A DNA stretch of 64,000 nucleotides from Leucocoprinus leucothites. Its lineage: Eukaryota > Basidiomycota > Agaricomycetes > Agaricales > Agaricaceae. The first letter of the stretch is position 1, and the number at the start of each line of letters is the position of its first letter. Both the position numbers and the translations under genes were made by a program. Under the pieces are notes generated by a model. That model made no database searches and was not told where the DNA came from. It worked only from the letters and a program-made list of their open reading frames with translations. This document shows positions 34,296-46,331 of the stretch, one piece after another. The stretch lies in NCBI GenBank assembly GCA_013368445.1, contig JAACJO010000015.1, forward strand, positions 806,001 to 870,000, written 5' to 3'.

Positions 34296-37200
34296 ATGGC
34301 GCACGTCGCAGATCCCCGACTTTTATTCCTTCACGACGGGGACCCTTTCCTGCGACACATCGTCCTCCTCTTATCCGTCTACGAGCTCGGAACTAAATCT
34401 GCTCCAGCGCCAGTTTGGCATGGGCCGAGAACTTGGCAGACGGATGCGATTATACGGGCTATTGTTGCGTTGGGGAGGAGATTATGGAATGCGGAAGAGG
34501 ATGTGAGGAGGTGTCATAATAACCATGCGAAATACGAACCAGATGCGCATGTTTCGTTTCCTGCGGCTGTTCCGCCGTTGGATGCGGACTTTCCGTCGAG
34601 GTTGGGGTATTTTCCGAAATTGAATCAACATTCGAGTGCGGAGGCGAAGGAGAAGGAGAGGAGGATGAGGGAGAGGGAGAAGGGGGAGAGTGAGGGAGGG
34701 AAGAGTATCAATGAGTTGTTTGTCGTGGATCATACGTTTACGCCTCCTATGAAGGAGAACGGCGTCCCGAGTGGACTCAGGAATGGTTCTTCATCGACGA
34801 GCAAATCGTCATCCTTGTCTTCGTCTTCTTCAGGGACGACATCCTCATCGTCGTCCTCTTCCTCTTCCTCCAACTCTACAGCTAAACAATCGAACTCGAA
34901 ATCGAAATCAGATCGCTCAAGTACTACACCGACTACCAATGGTACTGGCTCAAAACCCTCCTTATCACTTGGCACCCTCCCCAACTCGCTTGAAACAAAC
35001 CAACTCTTCGCCAGCTTATCCAATCTCCAGCCTAACCACGCTGCCCATGCTCAAGCCATAGCAAGTAACGGCAGCTCAAACGGTTCAACATCCGCACCTC
35101 CCACATCTCATGCATTCTGTCCTACATGCGGCAGAACGATATCCGATCCGATGGTCCTGCCCCTGTATGGCAGCGGATATGGCTATCTCAATCCTAATGG
35201 CGCTGACGCCTCTGCTGGCCTTAATGGTCTTGGTCCTTTAGGCATGGTTGGTTTGGGGCCATTAGGCGGAAGCGCTGGATCCGGTATGGGCAGCACTGAG
35301 ACTCGCGATGGAGGAGGTGATTCTAGTGGAATCAACTCGAGTGGTTCATCACCCATGATCGTACCCTCTATGGGTCCCCTCGCACATGCTGCTTTTGAAT
35401 CAGGCATGTCGGCGGTGGAAGAGCTGAAGCTCTTAAAAGCTCAGGTGCAAGATGTTGCGAGGGTGTGTAATGCCGTGGCTAGAGGTGATTTGAGCCAGAA
35501 GATTACTGTACCGGTGCAGGGAGTGGTGATGGTGCAGTTGAAGGATGTCATCAACACGATGGTGGATAAGCTTGGACAGTTTGCGAAGGAGGTGACGAGG
35601 GTCAGTCAGGAAGTCGGAACCGAGGGAAAGTTGGGTGGACAGGCGCTTGTGTTGGATGTTGAAGGCACTTGGAGAGAGTTGACGGGCGTTGTGAACAAAT
35701 TGGCGGCGAATTTGACGTCGCAGGTATGTAGCTGGACTCTTATCGCAACATGTCTAACTGATGCTCGGTGCAGGTACGGTCTATTGCCAAGGTCACAAAG
35801 GCAGTCGCGTTGGGCGATCTGTCTAAACAAATTGAAGTCGATGCACGGGGCGAAATTCTGGATTTGAAAAATACCGTAAATGGAATGGTCGTCAGGTGTG
35901 TGCCTCTGATATTCTTTTTCTCTCCACCCTTCGTTCCGAGTCTGTTTTATTAATACTCGCACGCCTTGCCTTCTACGGGGGAGCTATCAATTCCCATCCC
36001 ACCGTCTTACCTACTCACCTTCCTTTTTTTCTTTTCGGCTTTCCTGTTCCTTCCTGCTTCGAGATTTTTGATTTCGAATGAGTGTTACCCCCCCTTCTTC
36101 TTCGGGTTATATGCGGGGATATGCTTGTTGGTCTTTTTGGGGTGCTGATGTATGGACGAACTGCGGGTTCGCTTCTTCTCCTATCCTCTGCTCTGCCTCT
36201 GATGGTTCATCTTTATCTGTTCATTCGTGTTATCCTATTCTTGTCCCTCTGATGTCGTGATGGGGGTGCTTCATTATCGTCGGCGTTTACTTTCTACTCT
36301 TCTCCCAACCTCCCGTTTTTGGGTTTTCATTCTCATCTTCGTACCCTTGAACTCTAAGCTAACACAGCCCTCCTTTTTCTCCCCCTTTTCCTCCTCTGCG
36401 CTGTATACCTATATGCGTGTGCTACCTCATATAGGCTACGTGCGCTTGCAGCAGAAGTCACACGTGTCACGCTCGAAGTCGGATCTCAAGGAAAACTAGG
36501 TGGACAAGCACATGTGCCTGATGTAGAGGGCGTTTGGTTCGAGTTGGTTAGAAATGTGCGGTCAAGCGATGTTCTTTTTTGTTGTGATGATTGCTGATGT
36601 TGGATGATGGTTAGGTCAATCGGATGTGTTCGAGTCTTACTGACCAAGTGCGGTCTATTGCCGTAGTGACGACTGCTGTCGCTAGTGGTGATTTGACACA
36701 GAAAATTGAGATTCAGGTGGAGGGTGAAATGTCGACTTTGAAGAGTGTGTTTTCATCATTTCTATATCGTTGATTTTAATTCTCACTTGATATAGGTACT
36801 GTCAATTCAATGGTGGACCAGTTGAGCGCGTTTGCGTCCGAGGTGACGAGGGTGGCTTTGGAAGTCGGAACCCAAGGTATTTTGGGTGGTCAGGCGAGAG
36901 TCGAAGGTGTACAAGGAACTTGGGCTGATTTGACGAGGAACGTAAACGTAAGTATCTCCTTCCCTCTGCTCGACCACCCAGCTGATCTCCTCATTAGAAA
37001 ATGGCGTCCAATCTAACCGACCAAGTCCGTTCCATCTCCGAAGTGACTAAAGCCGTCGCATTGGGAGATCTTAGTAAACAAGTCAATGTCGATGTGCAGG
37101 GTGAGATGTTGGACCTCAAGTTGACGGTGAATAGTATGGTTGCGCAGTTGAGTACGTTGGCGAATGAGGTGACGAGGGTGAGTTTGGAGGTCGGTACGGA

Positions 37201-40176
37201 GGGTATTTTGGGTGGACAGGCGTTTGTGCCTGATGTTCAGGGAATGTGGAAGGTGAACTTGTTCGCTTGCTTGAAGATTGGGATCATATACTAATAAGAT
37301 TGTAACAGGTCTTGACGGACAATGTCAATCTGATGGCTATGAATCTCACCAACCAAGTCCGTTCTATCGCCGAGGTCACGAAAGCCGTGGCTGGTGGTGA
37401 CTTGACGAAGAAAATCGAGGTCGACGTGCGAGGCGAGATTCTTGAATTGAAGGAAACCGTCAATGGAATGACAGAGTCGCTCTCGGTGTTTGCTGATGAA
37501 GTGACGAGAGTAGCGAGGGAGGTGGGAACGGAGGGAAGGTTGGGTGGTCAGGCGAGAGTCACGGGTGTGGGTGGGACTTGGAAGGATTTGACGGATAACG
37601 TGAATGTCATGGCAAACAACTTGACGCTGCAGGTTAGGACTATCGCTGTTGCCACCGTGGGTATCCCCAGCTTCTATCTCTTGATTGTGATGACCTTACT
37701 CATGGATGGGTATAGACTGCTGTAGCGAGAGGAGACTTGACGCAGAAGATTCGAGGCGTGTCGGTTTCTGGAGAGATGTTGAATTTGGTGAACACGATCA
37801 ATGATATGATTGATCAGTTGGCTATTTTTGCGGCGGAGGTGAAGAAGGTGGCGCGTGAGGTGGGAACGGAGGGAAAGTTGGGTGTGCAGGCTGAGGTTGG
37901 AAATGTACAAGGAATTTGGCAAGAGATCACGTATGTTGTCTTTCTCTCAACCACTCGCTATGCTATTACTAACCCGTACATTCAGGTTGTCTGTAAACAC
38001 TATGGCTGGAAACTTGACGACTCAAGTCCGTGGTTTTGCACAGATTTCAGCAGCGGCTATGGATGGCGATTTCACACGATTCATCACTGTTGAAGCGTCT
38101 GGAGAGATGGACTCGTTGAAGACACAGATCAATCAGATGGTGTTCAATTTGAGAGATTCGATTCAGAAGAACACGGCTGCTAGGGAGGCCGCTGAGTTGG
38201 CGAATAGGTCCAAGTCGGAGTTTTTGGCGAATATGAGTCATGAGATTCGGTGCGTATTTGTCCTTGACTGCCTTGAGGTGAGGTGAGGTGCTGATTGGGG
38301 GGTGTAGGACGCCAATGAATGGGATTATTGGAATGACAGAGTTGACGCTGGATAGTGATTTGAATAGGTCGCAGAGGGAGAGTTTGTTGCTGGTGCATAG
38401 TTTGGCACGTAGTCTGCTGTTGATTATTGATGATATCTTGGATATCTCAAAGAGTACGTTTCGCACTCTCTCGCTTTCTCGAACACCTACTGACGACATG
38501 TATAGTCGAAGCTGGAAGAATGACAATGGAAGCCGTCACCTACTCACTCCGCCAAACCGTCTTTGGCATCCTCAAAACCCTCGTCGTACGAGCCTCACAA
38601 AATAACTTGGACCTGACATACGAAATCGAAGCTGATATCCCTGACCAACTGATTGGTGATTCGTTACGTCTGAGACAGGTGATAACGAATTTGGTGGGGA
38701 ATGCGATCAAGTTTACGCCGAGTAAGGTGACGAGGAAGGGGCATGTGGCGTTGAGTTGTAGGTTGTTGAGTTTGGATGATCAGATGGTGACGGTGGAGTT
38801 TGCGGTGATGGATACGGGGATTGGGATTGCGAAGGATAAGTTGACGATGATTTTCGATACGTTTTGTCAAGCTGATGGATCCACGACGAGGGTGCGTTCC
38901 TGCATTGCGTTCTTGAAATTGATGCTGATGTGTTGCTTTGTGTAGGAATACGGAGGCACAGGTCTCGGTCTGTCCATCTCAAAACGTCTCGTTGGACTCA
39001 TGCAAGGCAACATGTGGGTCGAATCCGAGGTATCCAAAGGGTCCAAATTCTTCTTTACGATTTCCTCGCAAATTTCGCACTCGACGATGGAGGCTACGCT
39101 AGCGAAGATGGCGCCGTTTTCGAAGAGGACGATTTTGTTTGTGGATACGTTGAGGGATACGACGAATGTGGTTGGGGTGATGAGGGGATTGGGGCTGAGG
39201 CCGCATGTGGTGCATTCGGTGAGCGAGGTGGTGGATAAGGAGAAGTGTCCGCATGTGGATACGATTGTGGTGGATACGTTGAGTACGGTGAGTGGTCTTT
39301 GTGATTATTTGGTGGGTTGGTGTTGATGTTGTGACCTAGACGGAGAGTGTACGTGAGTTGGAGCATTTGAGATATATCCCGATTGTGTTGCTTGCACCCA
39401 AGATGCCTCGCTTGAATCGTATGTTTTATGTTGCTTTTACTTGGTTGGAGACTCATGCCTGTATACTTTTCCAGTCAAGTGGTGTCTTGACAACAGTATC
39501 TCTTCACAAATTACGACACCCCTCTCAGCTCAAGACCTCGCCTCTGCGCTCATTACTGCACTCGAATCCAACACTGTTTCGCCCGTCTCCGCACCCAACG
39601 ACGTCACGTTCGACATTCTTCTCGCAGAGGATAATCTTGTCAATCAGAAACTGGCGGTGAAGATTTTGGAAAAGTATGGTCATACAGTGGAGATTGCGGA
39701 GAATGGAAGTTTGGCTGTGGATGCGTACAAGGCGAGAGTTGCGCAGGGTAAACCGTTTGATATCATTCTCGTGGGTTTTCGTTTGTCTGGTTGGAAGGAT
39801 AAGCGCTGATGACGTATGATTTAGATGGATGTGTCGATGCCGTTTATGGGCGGTATGGAGGCGACAGAGTTGATTAGGTCGTTTGAGATGCATAGAGGTG
39901 TACCGGCTATCCCGATTATCGCGCTAACTGCGCATGCTATGATTGGTGATCGGGAGAGATGTTTGCAGGCTGGTATGGATGATCATATCACGAGTGCGTA
40001 CCCGTTTCATTTCATTAGGTGTTGTGGGTTTGAGCTGATATGGTATTGTAGAACCGCTGAGACGAGGAGATTTGCTCAATGCGATTAATAAGCTGGCAGG
40101 GGAGCGTGGAACGGGCAAGGGACACTTCTTACTTCGCCGTGCACCTGCGATAGCAAACTATCCGCATCACACGTGA
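34296..40176 (+). CDS. NIK1: Group III hybrid histidine kinase (Nik1/Os-1 type)
   Basis: A cytosolic sensor kinase of the Nik1/Os-1/Drk1 class. In fungi this class feeds the Ypd1-Ssk1-Hog1 osmotic pathway and mediates sensitivity to phenylpyrrole and dicarboximide fungicides. Sixteen exons join without a frame break to 1525 aa: 34296-35723, 35774-35895, 36435-36555, 36615-36744, 36796-36947, 36998-37252, 37309-37656, 37716-37930, 37986-38249, 38308-38453, 38506-38891, 38946-39287, 39340-39418, 39475-39770, 39825-39993 and 40052-40176. The N-terminal domain (about 1-100) and a poly-Ser linker precede seven HAMP domains starting near residue 385. The H box MSHEIRTPMNG has its histidine near 1009. 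The N box [12 protein letters not shown]1 DTGIGI and G2 GGTGLGLSI are all present. The receiver has AEDN, phospho-acceptor D near 1430 (MDVSMP) and the conserved lysine (TKPL). All catalytic residues are present. It is the only complete HK copy in the window. Confidence 0.93.
35896..36434 (+). other. Unusually long, conserved intron 2 of the HK gene
   Basis: This intron is 539 bp, whereas the gene's other introns are about 50-60 bp. It has GT-AG ends, splits an arginine codon between HAMP 2 and the next exon, and is rich in C/T. HK copy 4 keeps a 517-bp version (14016-14532) with long matching stretches. It contains no evident coding sequence. Confidence 0.75.
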
Positions 40177-41512
40177 AGGTCAGAGTGCGACCTGTATCCA
40201 GTTTTTGAGTAGGCTCTGCATGACTGGCTTTCTCGTACACCCTTTGGTCGCTATGTACTTGCACCTAGACTATCCCTCCCTCCCCCTCCAAGTTTCCGAG
40301 CTCTCGATATTCCTCTCGCCGCCTATGAAAGCCTCTCCTTTTCTTGTTCGTTCCGCACCTTGGTTACGGACGGCCGTTGACTCGCCCCCCCTCCCTCCCT
40401 TGAACCAACCTCTCACATTGGGTTGCTATGGAGCAAGACCTGACACACTGCTCTATATCCGTTTCCCCCATTATTACCCTAGGTTTTGGATCTTTTATGC
40501 GTTCAGTATCCCTCGCACACGCTTGGATGATTGCCTTATCGCTCCTTCCTCGCCTGTATGCCTATTTGTCATTTTCTTAAATTCCGCCTACGCTCTTGTA
40601 TATACACACGCATTGTTCTTGCATTTCTCCGTTCTGCCACCCATAGTTCCCTCATGTCAAGATTACATTTCGTTTGATCTTGATGACTCCCAGATGTGCA
40701 TAGCTTGATTTCTTGCTATTTGTGTTCTTTTTTTCTTCACTCTCCTCCGACTTCTCTGTTTACTTTTGTTGTTTCTGTGTCTCTGTCATAATGTACCAAT
40801 ATATACCCTTCCTTTCAAGCTTGCGATTTGTTGGGGGGATTTTCAATGTTGAACGTTGAACGTGTTTTATAGGATAAACGTATTTCTCTCCGAGATCTTT
40901 GCCGTTGATTAGCTTGAGCCTCGTGTTGATAGCTAGCTACCAAAAGGACTTAATTTAATTTATGTAGGCATCACATCTTGATTGATCCCCTTCCTTTGAG
41001 GTCATAGGTACACGGTTCTTCACACGAGTAGAAGGCGTGTTGAGGCCTTGAGGTTCTAGGGGCTGTGTGATAGGGGTCTAATTGCCTACCATAGGTTGAT
41101 TCAGGCAACTTCCTCATTTTGGAAGAACTCTGCGTGTGGCTGCTGCTGCCGGTGTCAGTCACTAACTCAGGCGGGCACTGGATTGAAACTGATTTCCCCT
41201 CACTCAAAATTGTGCTTGGCGCTGGCTGCAGATACAATTTATTACACTCGCTAAGAAGTTTTCCAGGGCGCGTATTCATCTCAGTTACACTTGCATCTGC
41301 GCCATTCCCGGTGGTAAGTATTGAGACGTGAGACGCTGCCGGCCCGTTAGCGGTCCGAGGAGGCGCTTGATGATAGTTACTAGCGCCTAGAGAAGAATAT
41401 CATCATCATTATTATTAATGCTCATAAGGCACTTGTCATTGGCACTGACCTACCTCAGAAATCACACATCCTATCGCCGGATCCCCGCCGCGATATAGTC
41501 GAAGCTGGACAA
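40177..41512. other. HK 3' flank
   Basis: A pyrimidine-rich stretch at about 40540-40830, with CTCCCAGATGTGCATAG followed by T-rich sequence, looks like the 3' UTR or terminator region of the HK gene. It is repeated at about 43370-43620. The remainder up to 41490 shows no convincing exon. The weak frame at 41119-41331 is not conserved in the tandem copy. Confidence 0.5.
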
Positions 41513-43052
41513 ATGACAACGGATTCTACAGCCACCCTTAACTTCCGTCAGTCCGTTTTCGAAGTCCTTAAGGCCTTCATCCCAAGGGTGCCTGCAAAAA
41601 CTGTCGACTTGACATTCGAGATTGGACCTGACATACCTGATCGGCTCATAGTCGACTTTACATCCTTGAAACACGTTATAACGAATTTGGTGGAGCCTAC
41701 GATTTGCCTGACGCCCGTCGGTGGAGAGATTGGATTGACCTGTAGACTGCTGAGCTTGGATGCCCAACCAGTTTCTGTCGAGTTCGAGGCTGTGTGTACT
41801 GGAATTGAGCCAGTGAAGGAGGAGCTAACAGTTCAATCTGAGGCCTTTCAACCTCAGGCGGAGTACCATGCTTCGCCGGCAGCAACGACTATGGAAGCTA
41901 TTCTCACCAGGATGAAACCGTTCTCGAAAAGCAGAATATTATTCGTTGATACGTTGAAGGATACAACGAACTTGGCAGTGAGGATGACGGAACTTGGGCT
42001 GAAGGTGCAGGTGGTACATTCTGTGAGTGAAGTTGTGGACCACCCTCGATATCGACATGTAGAAGCGATTGTTATTGACTCATTGACCGCAGTGAGTGGT
42101 GCTTGAACATTTTGAGAGTTTGAAAAAAGGCTGATGTAGTACCGGATTTTGATGGCTTAGATCGCGAGTCTTATGTCAGAGTCAACGCAGTTCAGTCATA
42201 CACCAGTCGTATTGTTGGCATCCAAGCTACCACGCCTAAATGGTGCGCACGTTTAACTCCCCCCACCTTCAGATGGGTAGTGACCCGGCTCTGCAGTTAA
42301 GTGGTGCATCGACCATAACATCTCACAGATGATTGCAACCCCCACAATACAAAACCTGGTATTGGCGCTCGTAATTGCACTCGAATCTTGCAGTTACTCA
42401 GCCTCTGAGGCACCACTGTTGAATATTCTCCTTGCGGAAGATAACTTAGTCAATCAGCGGCTTTTTACAAAGATATTAAACAAATACGGTCACATCGTGG
42501 AAATTGCGGATAATGGAAGTCTGGCGGTTAATATGTACAAAGAGAGACTGGAAAAGGGACATTTCCCGTTTGATATTATACTTGTGAGTTCCATTGTTTA
42601 CCAGCCCCTATGGTCGTGTGAGAGAGCGAAGATGTTTACAGCTGCATGTGTATAGATGGATACTGTGATGCCAATCATGGACGGATTGGAAGCTACAGCA
42701 TTAATCCGGTCCTTTGAAAAGCAAGAAGATATCCAGCCGATACCAATCATTGCACTCATTGCGCAAGCTACAATAAGTAGTAGTGGTCCTGAGAAGTGCT
42801 TGCAGGCCGGAATGGATGATCATATCACCAGTACGTGTCTTTTCGCTCCCCCCGCTCTGATCGACTTCAGCTTCAGTCGGATAATAAAATCTCTTAGAAC
42901 CAGCAAGACGGAAGGACTTATTGGACGTAATCAACAGATTTGATGTTCACTGGAGACGAGACAGAGACATTTCCGTGTTTGGCGTGCGCTTGTCAAACAC
43001 ATCTCTCCGTGATGGCGTTGAACCACCGGTTTCATTTCAGAGCAATACATGA
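41513..43052 (+). CDS. HK-derived ATPase-remnant plus receiver protein (intact frame)
   Basis: A 5'-truncated HK copy that begins exactly at the exon boundary before HATPase (IVEAGQMT). It has an in-frame ATG at 41513. Five exons, 41513-42091, 42161-42242, 42297-42583, 42656-42830 and 42898-43052, give an uninterrupted 425 aa with introns at the same places as the parent gene. The ATPase part has lost key motifs. The N-box [11 protein letters not shown] became ITNLVEPTICL, G1 DTGIGI became CTGIEP, and the exon with the G2 box is missing. The receiver keeps AEDN, the phospho-acceptor in MDTVMP and the lysine in ITKP, but the conserved switch threonine is isoleucine (IALIAQA). The C-terminus extends about 30 residues past the parent's homologous part. 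It is either a diverging orphan receiver or a pseudogene not yet broken. No promoter is identified. Confidence 0.6.
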
Positions 43053-43984
43053 AACGTTTTGATTCCCTGACCTGCAATTCTATGGAGAAGGATAGCACTC
43101 TGAACTCCATGAAGTTGCGAGAGATATCATATTGAATGGTTGCTGATCTCCAGCACATTGTATTGCCCCGCCTCAAAGGAGTATGAACGGAGGCTATATC
43201 ACTCATATGGCTTTCCATCTTTGTCCTCAGTGTGTCGAGAAGACCTGTCGTGCGTGCCGTGCGTGTAATATATTCTTCAGCTGCACCTTTGCGCCAGTCG
43301 GTTATTCCACGTGTCGGACGGACACATCGATTGATCAGTACATACTTGCATTTTTCCGTTGTTTACCGCCCATACCTTTCTCCGTATCAATACCTTAGTT
43401 TCTTTGATCTTGATTGACTCCCAGGTGTGCATAGTCCTGATTTCTTGCTATTTTTGCTCTTTTTTTCTCCTCCCCATCCATTTCTCTGTTTTCTTTTGTT
43501 TTTTGTGTCTCTGTCATAGTATACCAATATATACTCCTCCTTTTCTAGCTTGTGATATGTTTGGGGGATATCAATACTGAGCCATTGAACGTGCTTTATA
43601 GGATAAATGCTTGCTCTCTAGGTCTTTGCCGTCAACTAGTTTGAGCCTCGGGTTGATAACTAAAAGAACTCAATTTAATTAATGGGGACATCGATTTTCC
43701 CTTTGAGATTCTGATATATAGATGGTCAAGTCTTTACGCACGTTGAAGGCGTATTGAGGCCTCGAGGTCCTAGGTGGCTGCGTGATAGGCGTCTAATTAC
43801 CCACTGTAGATTGATTAAGGCAGCTTTCTCTCTTGGGAGAACTCCCATCATGGCCATTTTAAGCGTAAGCTGAATTAAACAGGTTCAACCCCCCTGCCCA
43901 CTCAAAACACTGCTTAGTGCTGGTTTCAGTGTATTCATGAAGTTGTACCTGCATCATTGCTGGTTTTTTAAAAAAAATATGAAA

Positions 43985-44062
43985 GAGAAAACTCATGTTC
44001 GAACCGACGGGTTGCCGTCGGAACAGTGTGGGACTCACTGAAGCTGCTTAGCCACCAAAACT
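43985..44062 (-). other. tRNA-like (class II) relic or SINE-like piece
   Basis: Read on the minus strand, this stretch has an A-box-like TGGCTAAGCAG, a perfect 5-bp stem with a 7-base loop (CAGTG/CACTG), a strong 7-bp hairpin in the variable-arm position (CCGACGG/CCGTCGG), a B-box-like GGTTCGAAC and a T-run about 20 bases later. The T stem and acceptor stem do not pair and the anticodon loop lacks U33. It is at best a tRNA-derived relic. It lies in a block that is absent from the tandem copy near 41270. Confidence 0.25.
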
Positions 44063-44328
44063 CTTGCTGAACAGAATCTTTGACCTTTAGATCCGCCAAA
44101 CCCTTGTGTTGCGGGCTTAAGATCAGGTGTTATTACTGGAGGTAAGCGATAGTGAAACTTGAGACCTGAGACACCCGCGGCTGCTAGCGGTGCGATTAGA
44201 CCCTGGATGATATATTTAGCGCCTAGAGCGGAATGCTCATAAAGCGCTCACTCTCACTGACCTACTTACGTCAGATATCGTACACCTTAGTCCTGGATCC
44301 CTGCCCCGGAATAGTCGAAGCTAGACAG

Positions 44329-45859
44329 ATGACACCGGACTCTACAGCTACTCCTACCTTCCGTCAGTCCGTTTTCGACATCCTTAAGGCCTTCGTCCCA
44401 AGGGTGTCTGCAAAAACTGTCGACTTGACATTCGAGATTGAATCTGACATACCTGATCAGCTCATAGTTGATTTTACAGCCTTGAAACACATCATAACGA
44501 ATTTGGTGGAGCCTATGATCGACCCGACGCCCAGCGGTGGAGACATTGGATTGACTTGTAGGCTGCTGATCTTGGATGCTCAATCGGTCTCTATTGAATT
44601 CGAGGCGAGGCTGTGGGCACCGGAACTGAGCCTGTGAAGGAGGAGATAACAGTTCAATATGAGGCCTTCCAACCTGAGACGGATTACCACGCTTCACCGA
44701 CGGCGACGGCAATGGAATCCACCGTTGCCAGAATGAAGCCATTCTTGAAAAGCAGAATACTGTTCGTTGGAACGCTGAAGGATACAACGAACTTGGCAAC
44801 GAGGATGAGAGAACTGGGGCTGAAGGTGCAGGTGGTGCATTCCGCGAGTGAAATTATGGACCAACCTCAATATCGACATGTAGAAACGATTGTTGTTGAC
44901 CCATTGACCGCGGTGAGTGGTGCTTAACATTTTGAGAGTTCTAATAATGCCGGTTTATAAAGCTTGGATGGCCTAGGTCACGAGTCTTGATATGTCAAGG
45001 TCACTGCAACTCAGACATACACCAGTCGTATTGTTGGCACCCAAGTCATCGTGCCTGAACGGTGCGGTGCCACGTTCAACTTTCTTCCATCCTATGGGCT
45101 GTGACCTGGCCCTGCAGTTAAATGGTACATCGACCATAACATCTCACAGATAACAGCAACCCTGACCACGCAAGACCTGGTATCGGCGCTCGTCGTTGCA
45201 CTCGAATCTTATAGCTACCCATCATTTGGGACACCGTTGCCATTGAATATCCTCCTTGCGGAGGATAACTTTGTCAATCAGCGAATTTTTACAAGGATAT
45301 TGGAGAAATGCGGTCATATCGTGGAAGCTGCAGATAATGGAAGCCTTGCGGTCGATAAATACAAAGAGAGAGTGGCAATGGGACATTGTCCGTTTGATAT
45401 TATCTTTGTGAGCTCCATTGTTTCCTGGCCCCTATTATCTGCTCGAGCGAAGACGTTTACAGCTGCATGCCCACAGATGGATGCTGCAATGCCAATCATG
45501 GACGGAGTGGAAGCTACTACACTGATCCGGTATTTCGAAAAGCAACAAGATATCCAACCAATACCAATAATCGCACTCATTCTGAATGGTGTGGTGGGTA
45601 ATGACCTTGAGAAGTGCTTACAGGCCGGAATGGATGATCATGTCATTAGTACGTTTCTTTTTCGCTCTCCTCGCTCTGGTCCAACTCAGTGTTAGCCGAT
45701 TGATGAATTTTCTTAGAACCAATAAGACGGGCCCACTTATTCAATGTAATCAACAAATTGGATGTGCAATGGAGACGAGATAGAGACATTTCTGTGTTTG
45801 GCGTGCGCTTGTACAACACCTCTTTTCGTGATGACCTTGAGCCACTAGGTCCGCTGTAG
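44329..45859 (+). pseudogene. HK-derived ATPase-receiver copy, frameshifted
   Basis: The tandem duplicate of the gene at 41513. Its five exons are recognisable: 44329-44912, 44977 to about 45061, about 45119-45408, about 45477-45651 and about 45717-45859. In exon 1 a tandem duplication of GAGGC at about 44602-44611 shifts the frame, giving a stop at 44635-44637. Past that point all exons are again open. The receiver still shows AEDN, MDAAMPIMDG and the lysine (VIKP), while the switch threonine is lost (IALIL). The single lesion suggests recent inactivation, or a sequencing error to be excluded. Confidence 0.7.
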
Positions 45860-46331
45860 AGTAATGCACGAAAAGTTTTGGTTGCCTGGCCTATAATATG
45901 ATGAAGAAGGATAGCACTTTCAGCTTCAAGAAGTTGAGAGATCGGACATCTCAAGCTATTAAATGATTGCTGACTCTATTCACTACACTGCACTGCCTCG
46001 CCTAAGGAATGAATGGAGGCTATATCGTTTTTGGCGTGTTGAGAAGGGCATACCGTCACGCAATGTGAACGGTAATTTGAGGGTAATTTATTCCTGAGCA
46101 GCAACTTTCGCCGGAGTCGGTTGTTCCATGTGTTGGACACGAGGACACATTGATTGGTGATCATTACCCGGCACAACATGGAAAGGGATCAAATCCACGT
46201 GCACACCAGTGACACCAAACTACCTCCTGCCTATTTCGAAATCGTTATCACGCGTGTCGATCTCTCGAGGTCCACTTTTCTGAGAGCCTCGGCAAACACA
46301 ATCAGGAGGAATTTAATATCTGGTTCATAGG

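Larger units (their letters stand above)
40400..45960. repeat. Two tandem copies of a 2.8-kb HK-3' segment
   Basis: The sequence from about 40540 to 43150 (HK 3' flank, then truncated HK) is repeated directly at about 43370-45960. The offset is about 2816 bp between the two ATPase starts (41513 and 44329). The copies have diverged by many substitutions and indels. Only the second contains an extra block at about 43962-44135. Confidence 0.75.
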
